Assembly: GCF_001885765.1 (NCBI RefSeq)
Contig: NZ_JXKD01000019.1
Location: forward strand, 1-36,689
DNA from: Enterococcus aquimarinus
GTDB taxonomy: Bacteria > Bacillota > Bacilli > Lactobacillales > Enterococcaceae
Direction: 5' to 3'
DNA length: 36,689 bases
How positions within the stretch are numbered: the first letter of the stretch is position 1; each line of letters begins with the position of its first letter. Under the pieces are notes generated by a model. It had not been told where the DNA came from, ran no database searches, and worked only from the letters and a program-made list of their open reading frames with translations. The position numbers and the translations under genes were made by a program. Below are positions 19,448 through 28,231 of this stretch, piece by piece.

Positions 19448-21730
19448 ATGACTGCCCGTGATTTAGAAAAAAAACAACTCGTTCAAACGATCGCGTTGAT
19501 TCAAAAAGAACAAGAAATTATTAAAAAACAGCAAGAAGTTGCTGCTGACACGCTACAAACACAATTAAAAGAAGTGGCAGATAAACGCATTAACACCGGT
19601 TCAGAAGGCGCTTTTTATGAGTCAGTTGTTGAGTATCAACGACATGAACAAGAATTATCATTACGTTATCAAACAGCAGAAACACAAATGAAACGCTTAA
19701 AGACGTTAAGCGTGATGGAGAAATCGCCTTACTTCGCCCGAATCGATTTTAAAGAAGGTCTTGAAGCTCCCGAAACATTGTATTTAGGAATCGCTTCTTT
19801 GCGTAACCAAGCAGAAGACACGTTAGTCATTGATTGGCGCGCACCCATTGCCAATTTATACTATGAAGGAGAACTAGGCACGACATTTTATGCGACGGAT
19901 AGCGACCAGTTTGAAGTTGAACTCCTGCTAAAACGGCAATTTAAAATCCAAGAAGGCGAAATGCTTTCGATGGTGGATACGTCTGAAATTATTAACGATG
20001 ATTTTTTACTCGAAATCTTAGACGAAGCTTCTTCTAGTCAAATGAAAAATATTGTTTCCACGATTCAAAAAGCGCAAAATGCAATCATTCGTGATACGAC
20101 CAATAAAATTCTTTTAATTGAAGGAATTGCTGGAAGTGGAAAAACGTCTGCGTTACTCCAAAGAATTGCTTATTTAATGTATCGCAACCGCAAGTGGTTA
20201 GACGATGACCAAATTTTGTTGTTTTCACCAAATCACTTATTTTCTGACTATATCTCACAAGTTTTACCATCACTTGGAGAAAGTGAAGTGCCAACACGAA
20301 CATTCCGTGACTTCTTACAAGCCTTATTACCAAAGTACACCATTCAAAAAGAAGAAATGGAAGAAGTTCATTTTTTAACTGGTAAAGACAATCAGATTGA
20401 AAGAATGATGAATAGCCTGGCGTTAGTCAGTTTAATTCCAGAATACTTAGAAAAAATTACCAGTATTGGCCCGTTATTTAGAGATTTAAAAATTAAAGGT
20501 GAAACGTATATTACAAGACAGCAAATTCGCCAATGGTACGAAGAAACCAATCCGCAACTGCCTTTGTATCAACGCAGCCAATTATTGCAAAGCCAAATTT
20601 TGAAGAAAATCCGCGGCTTGGAGCAAGCTGAGTCACACAAAGCCTGGGTGAAGGATGAAACGGAAGAACGCCTCCAAGCTTTCTTTGAAAATGATCCGCA
20701 CCAAGAAGCGACGGAAGAAAACGAACGCCGGATACGTAAAAAAATCCGTCAACAAATTGTTCGTCGCAAATTCCGCGCATTGACCAATGGCGTTCAAAAT
20801 TATCAATTTATTAATCGACCAAAACAATATTTACATTTCTTACAACAAGTGCCAAAAGCAATACTAGCGAAGTTCATGGTGACTGAACAAGACTGGTCAG
20901 AGCATCTAGTCAATGTTAAGCAACAATTTCGTACGCGCGAGTTGACCGAGGAAGATGCCATTGTCTTCTTCTTACTTTCAAGAGGATTGTTCCCAGTTGA
21001 CGTCCAACAAAAAGCTCGTTTTATTTTCATTGACGAAATGCAAGATTTCCCACCCTCTCAAGTTGCCTTACTCCGTGCACTTTATCCAAAAGCTGGCATC
21101 AGTTTATGTGGCGACTTAAACCAAAAAGTCTTTGGTAATGAAACGATTGTCAACTCTCTAGATACGTTATTCCCAGAAGAATCTGTGGCGCGTTACCAAT
21201 TAACCACCAGCTATCGCTCGACACAAGAAATAACCGCGTTTGCCAACCAGTTCCTCTCGCAAGAAGAGCAAGTCCAAACGACGGCACGAAATGGCCAAGT
21301 GCCAAGAATCATCCAAGCTAATTCCCAAGCTGCTTTAGGCCAAGCGTTGCTCCAACAAGTGACGAATACCGCTCAAAACCAGCCACATTGGCGCATCGCC
21401 ATTATCGGAAAATCCGTTCAAGAATGTGAAGCGTTGTATGCCCAACTCGATGAAGAACAACAACACGCCATTCAATTAATCACGACAGAAGATACTTTTA
21501 TGAAGCGTCGTATCATGATTATTCCGGCTTTTTTAGCTAAAGGATTAGAGTTTGATAGTGTGTATGCTTGGAATATTGGTGACAACTTCACCACTTCCCA
21601 AGATCAATTAATCTTATATACGATTGCAACACGTGGGATGCATGAATTGACGGTCTTGGTTCCAAACAACCAAAGTCCGCTACTTGAACAGCTAGATACT
21701 ACGACTTATCAGTGGCAAGAAGTAGAATAA
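19448..21730 (+). CDS. helD: HelD-type superfamily 1 helicase, RNA polymerase recycling factor
   Basis: HelD proteins bind stalled or idle RNA polymerase and use ATP to free it from nucleic acid. The 760-residue protein has a charged coiled-coil N-terminus (about residues 1-90, EKKQLVQTIALIQKEQ...) that in the family enters the secondary channel, a segment DTLVIDWRAPIANLYY common to HelD, Walker A GIAGSGKT at 226-233, motif II FIDEMQDFPPSQ, and the UvrD-like motif TTSYRSTQEI. The ATG at 19448 is 10 bases from AGGAGG; an ATG at 19439 is too close. Transcribed alone between two terminators. Confidence 0.92.
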   Translation: MTARDLEKKQLVQTIALIQKEQEIIKKQQEVAADTLQTQLKEVADKRINTGSEGAFYESVVEYQRHEQELSLRYQTAETQMKRLKTLSVMEKSPYFARIDFKEGLEAPETLYLGIASLRNQAEDTLVIDWRAPIANLYYEGELGTTFYATDSDQFEVELLLKRQFKIQEGEMLSMVDTSEIINDDFLLEILDEASSSQMKNIVSTIQKAQNAIIRDTTNKILLIEGIAGSGKTSALLQRIAYLMYRNRKWLDDDQILLFSPNHLFSDYISQVLPSLGESEVPTRTFRDFLQALLPKYTIQKEEMEEVHFLTGKDNQIERMMNSLALVSLIPEYLEKITSIGPLFRDLKIKGETYITRQQIRQWYEETNPQLPLYQRSQLLQSQILKKIRGLEQAESHKAWVKDETEERLQAFFENDPHQEATEENERRIRKKIRQQIVRRKFRALTNGVQNYQFINRPKQYLHFLQQVPKAILAKFMVTEQDWSEHLVNVKQQFRTRELTEEDAIVFFLLSRGLFPVDVQQKARFIFIDEMQDFPPSQVALLRALYPKAGISLCGDLNQKVFGNETIVNSLDTLFPEESVARYQLTTSYRSTQEITAFANQFLSQEEQVQTTARNGQVPRIIQANSQAALGQALLQQVTNTAQNQPHWRIAIIGKSVQECEALYAQLDEEQQHAIQLITTEDTFMKRRIMIIPAFLAKGLEFDSVYAWNIGDNFTTSQDQLILYTIATRGMHELTVLVPNNQSPLLEQLDTTTYQWQEVE

Positions 21731-21796
21731 ATCAGATGGACACAACCTTCTTGACGCTTTATTGTGAGTCTACGAAACCTGTTTAAAAATAGCACG

Positions 21797-21842
21797 AAAA
21801 AAGAGAAAATTTCCTATTATTGAAAGGAGATTTTCTCTTTTT
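21797..21842. terminator. Bidirectional terminator between helD and cls
   Basis: Stem AAAGAGAAAATTTCCT / AGGAGATTTTCTCTTT (21800-21815 with 21825-21840) with A residues to the left and T residues to the right, so it can stop transcription of both convergent units. Confidence 0.88.
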
Positions 21843-21911
21843 CTATGGCTCATATATCATGAAACAATCAAAGCTAAGCAACGTTCGTTCAGCCTAATAT
21901 CATTGCTCGTC

Positions 21912-23495
21912 TTACATTAATGGGGCGAAAATTTTCATTGTCCAACCGACAATTTTAGTGAATTTCTTTTCTTTTCGGACATCTTCTAAGGTGATTCGTT
22001 GCGATAATGCCATTGTCCCTAAAAAGTCTGCTTCCATCTTTTTGATTTCTTGGACGCCTTCCAAATATACGCCACACTCAAAATGATGATAAAAGCTCCG
22101 GTAATCCAAATTAATCGTTCCCACTGTTGCTTTATAGCCATCCACTACAAACACTTTCGCATGCACAAAGCCAGGCGTATATTCATAAATCTCAACCCCT
22201 GCTTGGATTAACGTTTTATAGTGGCTTTTCGCTAAAGCAAAGGCATATTTTTTATCTGGAATATGCGGCAAGATAATTTTCACATCCACGCCTCTTTTCG
22301 CAGCGAATGTTAAGGCTGTTTCCATCTCACCATCTAAAATTAAATAGGGTGACATAATGTACACATACTCTTGGGCTTTATTTAATAAATCAAAATAGAC
22401 CATTTCTCCAACCCGTTCATCATCTAACGGTGAATCCGCATAAGGCATCACATAGCCTTCTTCTTCAACGGGACCTTCAGGTGCTTGAGCTGCAATCGAA
22501 AGCCACGGCTCAAAATCTAAGTCTTTACTATCGATTGCCCACATCTTCAAGAACATTAAGGTAAAACTTTCGGCAGCTTTTCCTTTAATTTTGACAGCTG
22601 TATCCTTCCAATGACCAAACCGCTCAATCTCATTAATATATTCATCGGCTAAATTAACGCCACCGGTAAATGCCGTATGGCCATCGATCACACAGATTTT
22701 ACGATGATCTCGGAAGTTGTAAACAGTCGACACAAAGGGTTGAATCGGCGAAAATACTTTACACTGAATACCGCATTTTTCTAATTCCTTTGAATACGAA
22801 CGGGGCAATAAGGAAAATTCACAAAACCCATCGTACATAAAACGAACTTCGACACCCGCTTTGGCTTTTTCAATTAAGATCTCAAGCACAGATCCCCACA
22901 TATGACCTTTACCAACAATAAAATATTCCATAAAAATAAATTTTTCCGCTTTTTTAAGCTCAATTAATAAATCCGCAAATTTGTCTTCTCCCAATGGATA
23001 ATACGTCACTTGACTGTTTTTATAAATTGGGAAGGTTTCTATTTTATTGACAAAATGGTGCAATCCTTGTAAATCTTTTGAATCATTTAATGTTTTCATT
23101 TCTTCGAAAATCACGGGATCCGTTTGAATTTGATTTTTACTTTTTTTACTAATTTCAACTAACCGTCTTCTTTCAAAGCGATGCCCAAATTCTAAACGGG
23201 TATAAAAATAAAGAAAAATACCAATAATCGGTAACACACTAAAGAAAACCATCCATGTTAATTTGACACTACTATCACTCTTACTATTGAATAACGCGAT
23301 ACAACCGATGACGGTTACAATTAATGATCCGCCATAATAGAAATGGACATAGTTAGTCGTCACATAATTAAAAAGTGCCATTAATAGCCCCACTTGAACC
23401 AATAATATCACTAAGATAACACCAACCCGGCTAAAGACTAATTGTAACGCACTTTGCTTACTCCTTTTGAATAAGTCATTATTTTCAATTTGCAT
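21912..23495 (-). CDS. cls: Cardiolipin synthase, phospholipase D type
   Basis: Membrane enzyme that condenses two phosphatidylglycerols into cardiolipin and releases glycerol. The 527 residues show three hydrophobic segments (about 24-44, 53-69 and 79-98), then two HKD motifs: His264-Lys266-Asp271 and His445-Lys447-Asp452. The ATG at 23495 is 6 bases from GGAGG; its first 11 bases overlap the end of the upstream gene, so the two are translationally coupled. It is the last gene of glpK-orf-cls. The N-terminus is somewhat longer than in typical 480-505 residue members. Confidence 0.95.
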   Translation of the reverse strand: MQIENNDLFKRSKQSALQLVFSRVGVILVILLVQVGLLMALFNYVTTNYVHFYYGGSLIVTVIGCIALFNSKSDSSVKLTWMVFFSVLPIIGIFLYFYTRLEFGHRFERRRLVEISKKSKNQIQTDPVIFEEMKTLNDSKDLQGLHHFVNKIETFPIYKNSQVTYYPLGEDKFADLLIELKKAEKFIFMEYFIVGKGHMWGSVLEILIEKAKAGVEVRFMYDGFCEFSLLPRSYSKELEKCGIQCKVFSPIQPFVSTVYNFRDHRKICVIDGHTAFTGGVNLADEYINEIERFGHWKDTAVKIKGKAAESFTLMFLKMWAIDSKDLDFEPWLSIAAQAPEGPVEEEGYVMPYADSPLDDERVGEMVYFDLLNKAQEYVYIMSPYLILDGEMETALTFAAKRGVDVKIILPHIPDKKYAFALAKSHYKTLIQAGVEIYEYTPGFVHAKVFVVDGYKATVGTINLDYRSFYHHFECGVYLEGVQEIKKMEADFLGTMALSQRITLEDVRKEKKFTKIVGWTMKIFAPLM

Positions 23496-24150
23496 GCACA
23501 ACCTCCAAATAATTAAGTAATGGCAACGCTGAATACTTTAGTTGAATAATTTCTAAAATCACTTTTAACTCAGAAAGATTACGGGGATTTTCAATATCAA
23601 AAATCCGACTGTGCCGGCCGATGCCCCCATTATCAATTAATCGATTGACGCGATTCCAATCCATAAACTCCTCTAAATCAGTAAATTCACTAATCGGAAA
23701 ACCGGCGCCGTCAAGAATTTCTGATAGTCGAAAAGACAAAAAAGCACTATCAATGACGATTTCTTTCGACTGAATCTTCTGAATACCAGGTTCTATCACG
23801 ACGACTTTTTTTGGATCGTTTTCAAGATACCAATCAAGTAAATAAAAGAAGCCAGTCATTCGCGTCGTCTCTTCGAATAAGCGAAAAGAATCTTCTGATT
23901 TCCGAAAAACAAGTGGAATTAAATAATGCCTTTTGTAAATAAACATCGGTGCTTGTTGCACTGAACAGTTCAAGTAACGATTCAGATAACTCACTCCTCG
24001 ATAATCACCTAAACGATACCCTTGCACACCTAAGTGACGATACTTTTGACTTAACCGCGAGCAGTCACTAATCGAAACAGCGATTTCTGTTAATTTTTCA
24101 TACCCACTCAAAATGCGATCAAATCGTTCTAATTTTACTGTCTCAGCCAT
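23485..24150 (-). CDS. Unknown protein encoded between glpK and cls
   Basis: I do not recognise this 221-residue protein. It has no signal peptide, membrane segment or familiar nucleotide-binding or metal motif. It is a soluble, mixed alpha/beta-looking protein with many aromatic residues and clusters such as GVQGYRLGDYRGVSYLNRYL and KKVVVIEPGIQKI. The ATG at 24150 follows AAGGAG by 7 bases. It starts 19 bases after glpK and overlaps cls by 11 bases, so it is surely co-expressed with both. A role in cardiolipin or glycerol-phosphate metabolism, for instance as a partner of Cls, is inference from position only. Confidence 0.8.
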   Translation of the reverse strand: MAETVKLERFDRILSGYEKLTEIAVSISDCSRLSQKYRHLGVQGYRLGDYRGVSYLNRYLNCSVQQAPMFIYKRHYLIPLVFRKSEDSFRLFEETTRMTGFFYLLDWYLENDPKKVVVIEPGIQKIQSKEIVIDSAFLSFRLSEILDGAGFPISEFTDLEEFMDWNRVNRLIDNGGIGRHSRIFDIENPRNLSELKVILEIIQLKYSALPLLNYLEVVHAN

Positions 24151-24169
24151 TGAATTACTCCTTCACGAT

Positions 24170-25678
24170 TTATTTTAATGGTCGATGTTTAAAGTGCATG
24201 GTTGCTTCGACCGCTTCTTGCCATCCTTCGTACAAATTCGCACTCACTTCGGGACTCATTTGTGGTTCAAAGGTTTCGACTTGCGCTGAAATTTCTTTCA
24301 TTTGATCAAAATCAGCCCAAAATCCGGTCGCGATCCCTGCCAGATAAGCCACGCCTAAAGCAGTCGTTTCTAAAAAGAGGGGTCGTTTAACTGTTGTTTG
24401 TAACATATCTGCTTGAAATTGCATTAAGAAATTATTTTTAGACGCCCCACCATCCGCTTTTAAGAGTGAAATTGGGAGGTTTGCATCTTGGGCCATCGTT
24501 CTTACGACATCGCACGTTTGGTACGCTAGTGACTCGAGTGTCCCACGAATCAATTGTTCTTTCGTTGTTCCTCGGGTAATACCAAAAATAGCGCCTCTCG
24601 CTTCTTGATCCCAATAAGGTGCGCCTAAGCCAGTAAAGGCAGGCACAACATATATTTGATGACTATCCGTTACACTTCCCGCTGCGATTTCCGTGTCTTG
24701 CGCGTCATCAATTAATTTCAAGCCGTCGCGCAACCATTGAATAGCCGATCCTGCAACAAAAATACTTCCTTCTAAGGCGTACGTTACTTCACCGCCAATG
24801 GCATAACCAATCGTTGTCAGTAACCCATTCGTTGAAATAATCGGTTGCGTACCGGTATTCATTAAGATAAAGGCCCCTGTCCCATAGGTATTTTTTACCG
24901 TTCCTTTTTCAAACGCACCTTGACCAATCAATGCTGCTTGTTGATCGCCAGCCATTCCCGCAATCGGAATCTTTTGTCCATAAAATAAGTAGTCATCCGT
25001 GTAACCAAAGATTTCTGTATTCGAACAAACCTCGGGAAGGAGACAACGAGGAATCCCAAATAAATCAAGTAACTCTTGATCCCAAGTCAACTCATGAATA
25101 TTAAAAAGCATCGTGCGACTCGCATTTGTGTAGTCCGTTTTATGCGATTTTCCTTCTGTGAGTTTCCACAGTAACCAAGTATCAATCGTACCAAACAGTA
25201 ATTCCCCATTTTCGGCCCGTTTTTTAATAGATGGATGATGATCAAATAACCATTTAATTTTGGTAGCCGAAAAATAGGAATCAATCGGAAGCCCTGTTTT
25301 TTCTTTGATTAAGGCTTCGTAGCCAAGTGCTTTCCATTCATCTGCGACACTACTAGATTGCTTTGATTGCCACACAATCGCGTGATAAACCGGTTCACCC
25401 GTCTGTTTGTCCCATAGAACGGTCGTTTCCCTTTGATTCGTAATCCCTATCGCCGCAATTTCACTTGGTTGGACGTCCCCTTCAATTAAGACTCCTGCAA
25501 TGACATTTTGTACCGAATTCCAAATTTCAATCGGATCATGTTCTACCCAACCTGGTTGCGGAAAAATCTGCTTAAATTCCTTTTGGCTCGTGGCGTAAGG
25601 TTGCCCATTTTTATTAAATAAAATACAACGACTACTCGTTGTTCCTTGATCAATCGCTAAAATATATTTTTGTTTCAT
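24170..25678 (-). CDS. glpK: Glycerol kinase lacking the HPr-phosphorylated histidine
   Basis: Phosphorylates glycerol to glycerol-3-phosphate. The 502-residue protein carries the FGGY-family signatures: [43 protein letters not shown] and [13 protein letters not shown]. In Bacillus and enterococcal GlpK a His in DYHF(Y/F)G (His232 in E. casseliflavus) is phosphorylated by HPr; here the segment is DYLFYG with Leu231. The ATG at 25678 is preceded by AAAGGAAG. No glpO or glpF is adjacent; it heads an operon with an unknown gene and cls. Confidence 0.96.
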   Translation of the reverse strand: MKQKYILAIDQGTTSSRCILFNKNGQPYATSQKEFKQIFPQPGWVEHDPIEIWNSVQNVIAGVLIEGDVQPSEIAAIGITNQRETTVLWDKQTGEPVYHAIVWQSKQSSSVADEWKALGYEALIKEKTGLPIDSYFSATKIKWLFDHHPSIKKRAENGELLFGTIDTWLLWKLTEGKSHKTDYTNASRTMLFNIHELTWDQELLDLFGIPRCLLPEVCSNTEIFGYTDDYLFYGQKIPIAGMAGDQQAALIGQGAFEKGTVKNTYGTGAFILMNTGTQPIISTNGLLTTIGYAIGGEVTYALEGSIFVAGSAIQWLRDGLKLIDDAQDTEIAAGSVTDSHQIYVVPAFTGLGAPYWDQEARGAIFGITRGTTKEQLIRGTLESLAYQTCDVVRTMAQDANLPISLLKADGGASKNNFLMQFQADMLQTTVKRPLFLETTALGVAYLAGIATGFWADFDQMKEISAQVETFEPQMSPEVSANLYEGWQEAVEATMHFKHRPLK

Positions 25679-25715
25679 ACGCACGCTTCCTTTATTAAAT
25701 ATCGTCAGTTCCTCA

Positions 25716-25765
25716 ATTATAGCATAACAAATGTGAGATAAGAATACGTTGTAAATCGCTTTCAA
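25716..25765 (-). promoter_or_regulatory. glpK operon promoter with possible cre-like site
   Basis: Minus strand reads TGCTATAAT (extended -10, 25724-25716) about 38 bases before the glpK ATG, with a weak -35 (TTCTTA). Just upstream, 25750-25765 reads TTGAAAGCGATTTACA on the minus strand, which resembles a CcpA cre box but is one base too long to fit the consensus exactly. Promoter likely; cre doubtful. Confidence 0.55.
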
Positions 25766-25864
25766 CTAGAACAGGGATTTTTCTTTTTAGCAGTCGTTGA
25801 TTTCATGAAGAAATAACAAACAGTCTCCTCATCCTAGCATCCTCTTAAGAAATTCTTAAAGAAA

Positions 25865-25894
25865 TTAACCATTTTAGGAAATATGTAGTATAAT
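25865..25894 (+). promoter_or_regulatory. Promoter of the putative small RNA
   Basis: TTAACC (25865-25870), 18-base spacer, TATAAT (25889-25894) on the plus strand. No gene with a usable start follows. Confidence 0.6.
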
Positions 25895-25900
25895 AGGACT

Positions 25901-26118
25901 ATACGAAAGATATTTTTATGCAATAACTTTAATTTATTTTGAAGAAATTTATTCAAACTGGCGTAACAAAGAGTTACAAGGATGTACTAGAGGTTAGGGA
26001 GTACATCGTTTAAATGAGAAAGAATTAAACTTTAGTAATAGTCACCAACAACTTTAAATTATGAATATTGATTCGTTAGATAGCCTTCTCTTGATTGAGA
26101 GGGCTATCGTTCATTCTA
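25901..26118 (+). ncRNA. Putative structured small RNA, about 215 nt
   Basis: A promoter with a perfect TATAAT and a terminator-like hairpin frame a sequence without a coding frame. The RNA would fold into a row of hairpins: TTTGAA/TTCAAA (25938-25957), GTAAC/GTTAC (25963-25977), GATGTACT/AGTACATC (25981-26007, loop AGAGGTTAGGG), GTTTAA/TTAAAC (26008-26030), and the 12-bp terminator stem 26079-26090 / 26097-26108. Loops are purine-rich. It does not look like tmRNA, SRP RNA or RNase P RNA; I cannot exclude a 6S-type RNA. A 28-codon frame at its end overlaps the terminator and lacks a ribosome site. Confidence 0.55.
26079..26118 (+). terminator. Terminator of the putative small RNA
   Basis: Stem GATAGCCTTCTC / GAGAGGGCTATC with loop TTGATT (G-U pair included), followed by GTTCATTCT, a weak U-tract. 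Confidence 0.65.
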
Positions 26119-26120
26119 CG

Positions 26121-26166
26121 AAAAAAAACGACGGAAGTTTCTTTTAAAAAAGAACTTCTGTCGTTT
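26121..26166 (-). terminator. Terminator of yebC
   Basis: Long stem AAAACGAC-GAAGTT / AACTTC-GTCGTTTT with one mismatch and a run of eight T on the minus strand, 8 bases after the yebC stop. Confidence 0.9.
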
Positions 26167-26173
26167 TGATGCA

Positions 26174-26896
26174 TTACGCGTCTTCGTAACTAACATTATG
26201 GTGAATCTTTTGAACGTCCTCTAAATCTTCAAGAGCATCAATCATTTTTTCGAAAATGACTAAATCTTCTGCACTTAATGTTACTTCGTTTTGAGGAACC
26301 ATTTCCATTTCAGAGACGTTGAATTTCTCAATTCCTTTTTCTTTTAACGCTTCTTGGATGGCGTGGAAATCTTCTGGTTCACCCGAAACAATAATTTGTC
26401 CGTCTTGCTCTTCCACATCACGCACATCAATCTCTTTTTCCATCAAATATTCCAAAATTCCGTCAGCATCTTCGCCCTCAAAGCCAAATAATGCCGTATT
26501 GTCAAACATGTAGGCTACCGCACCTGATACGCCCATGTTTCCGCCATTTTTACCAAACGCCGCACGCACGTCAGCTGCTGTACGATTCACATTGTTCGTT
26601 AAGGTATCGACGATGACCATTGAGCCATTCGGACCAAATCCTTCATAACGTAATTCAGAGTATTGTTCATCGCCTGAACCTTTCGCTTTATCAATCGCTC
26701 GATCAATAATATGTTTTGGAACGTTATAGGTTTTGGCACGATCAATCACGAATTTTAATTTTTGATTCAAGTGAGGATCTGGCTCTCCTGTTTTTGCTGC
26801 TGCATAAATCTCAATTCCAAATTTCGCATATGTTCGACTAGTATTTGCGTCTTTTGCGGTTTTCTTTTCTACGATATTTTGCCATTTACGACCCAT
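26174..26896 (-). CDS. YebC/PmpR family protein (YebC_II subgroup)
   Basis: Members were named as transcriptional regulators and are now linked to translation, easing ribosome stalls in some species. The 240-residue protein starts [20 protein letters not shown], the signature of the YeeN-like YebC_II branch, with the core segments [21 protein letters not shown] and [19 protein letters not shown]. The ATG at 26896 is chosen over one 13 codons upstream because it matches the family start. Single gene with its own promoter and terminator. Confidence 0.93.
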   Translation of the reverse strand: MGRKWQNIVEKKTAKDANTSRTYAKFGIEIYAAAKTGEPDPHLNQKLKFVIDRAKTYNVPKHIIDRAIDKAKGSGDEQYSELRYEGFGPNGSMVIVDTLTNNVNRTAADVRAAFGKNGGNMGVSGAVAYMFDNTALFGFEGEDADGILEYLMEKEIDVRDVEEQDGQIIVSGEPEDFHAIQEALKEKGIEKFNVSEMEMVPQNEVTLSAEDLVIFEKMIDALEDLEDVQKIHHNVSYEDA

Positions 26897-26955
26897 GGTC
26901 TCACTTCTCTTTCTGCTATTTTCAATTGTACTCAATTGCTCAAATATCCTTCATT

Positions 26956-26984
26956 ATTATACTTGTCAAAGGTCCAGATGTGAA
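26956..26984 (-). promoter_or_regulatory. Promoter of yebC
   Basis: Minus strand: TTCACA (26984-26979), exact 17-base spacer, TATAAT (26961-26956), about 60 bases before the ATG. Confidence 0.8.
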
Positions 26985-26995
26985 GGTTTTTTTGT

Positions 26996-28159
26996 TTATT
27001 TTTGATAGGAAAAAGGAATGCGCCCAAAATTTTGTTCTAGAATGGCCGTTTTTGCCATTTTATAGACTTGATCACTTCGAATGGTTAATGAATAGTGTTG
27101 CGCTTCTTGTTTCCCTATTTTCGCAATAATTGGTAATTCACTTTGTTTTTTGACCTTTTTTAAATATTCTTTTCCGACTGCAGTAAAACCTAAGACGCGA
27201 ATAGATGGGTGATTCCAAGCATCGTGGATATCCTGCTCTTTCATGTTAAGGAGGACATAACAACACAAACGTTGAATGCGCACTTGTGTATAGCGTCTTG
27301 TTTTCACGAACTGAAGAAACTCATCAAAATGAGTGGCATTTTTGGCCGCTTCTTTTAAACGATACTCAATTCCTTCATTCATCTGATAAATTTGTTGGAG
27401 CGATTCCGGCGACTGTACCGCGAGTTGATACTGTAGGTACGGCCAAAAATCATCCCAAGAAACTTGATAGTCCAACAGTTGAGCAGCCGTTTCAGAAGGG
27501 ACGACCTTTTCTATCGCGCGTTCTTCTTTTAATGCTTGACGAATAGCCGTTGCACTCGCAATTGATCCACTCAGATTGGTCGAGTGATACGGCGCTGATT
27601 TCCTTGTAATTGGAATCAAGGTCATCGGAGCAGGATATTTCGTATTTTCTTGACTATAACTCAAGCCTAAAATATGGTTTGGACTATTTTCACTTTGTGG
27701 CAATGTCGGAAATAAATGACGCGTTAGCTGTGCCATTTTCTCCGGGTAAGAAAGATTGGGTTGCGTCATTTCTTGAAAAAGTTGGTCAATCACTACTTTT
27801 TCATCGACCAATCGACGCCCTAACGCTTGATAATCGATCGAGACAGCACTATCTGTCCCAAAGCACAAGGACGTGCATTTTAAAGATTGCAAAATAGCCA
27901 CCGCGCCTTTAGCGAAATAATCCGCTGATTGTACGGCCCATTCAAATGGTAATTCCACTACTAAATCGGCGCCATTGGCTAACGCCGCTTCTGCTCTTTT
28001 CCATTTATCAATCACGGCAGGTTCGCCCCGTTGTAAAAAATTGCCACTCATTACCGCTACCACAACTTCTGCCTTCGATTGTGCACGCGCTTGTTGTAAG
28101 TGGTATAAATGGCCATTGTGAAAGGGATTATATTCAACGATAACACCACAAGCTTCCAT
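26996..28159 (-). CDS. tmcAL: tRNA(Met) cytidine acetate ligase TmcAL (YlbM)
   Basis: Forms N4-acetylcytidine at the wobble position of elongator tRNA-Met from acetate and ATP. The 387-residue protein has the nucleotidyltransferase-like HIGH-type motif GVIVEYNPFHNGHLYHL at residues 4-20, then AVMSGNFLQRGEPAVIDKW and GADLVVELPFEWAVQSADYFA. The ATG at 28159 is 7 bases from AAGGAGG. It follows the yqe cluster after a terminator and has no clear promoter, so it may be read through. Confidence 0.94.
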   Translation of the reverse strand: MEACGVIVEYNPFHNGHLYHLQQARAQSKAEVVVAVMSGNFLQRGEPAVIDKWKRAEAALANGADLVVELPFEWAVQSADYFAKGAVAILQSLKCTSLCFGTDSAVSIDYQALGRRLVDEKVVIDQLFQEMTQPNLSYPEKMAQLTRHLFPTLPQSENSPNHILGLSYSQENTKYPAPMTLIPITRKSAPYHSTNLSGSIASATAIRQALKEERAIEKVVPSETAAQLLDYQVSWDDFWPYLQYQLAVQSPESLQQIYQMNEGIEYRLKEAAKNATHFDEFLQFVKTRRYTQVRIQRLCCYVLLNMKEQDIHDAWNHPSIRVLGFTAVGKEYLKKVKKQSELPIIAKIGKQEAQHYSLTIRSDQVYKMAKTAILEQNFGRIPFSYQK

Positions 28160-28183
28160 CTTTAAGCCTCCTTCATCTTTCAA

Positions 28184-28226
28184 TAAAAACAGAGGAAAAA
28201 GTTAACGTTCACTCTCTCCTCTGTTT
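28184..28226 (-). terminator. Terminator of the yqe operon
   Basis: A 10-bp stem AAACAGAGGA / TCCTCTGTTT (28187-28196 with 28217-28226) with a 20-base loop, ending in TTATTG on the minus strand, just after the methyltransferase stop. Confidence 0.75.
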
Positions 28227-28231
28227 CATTT

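Noticed and set aside
25750-25765. CcpA cre box upstream of glpK
   Set aside because: One base too long between half sites and two mismatches; kept only as a remark in the promoter entry.
26061-26147. 28-codon frame (MNIDSLDSLLLIERAIV...) at the end of the small-RNA locus
   Set aside because: No ribosome site and it crosses both terminators; more likely chance.
26956-26968. TTGACA directly beside TATAAT upstream of yebC
   Set aside because: Only 2 bases apart, so not a promoter pair; TTCACA 17 bases upstream is the fitting -35.
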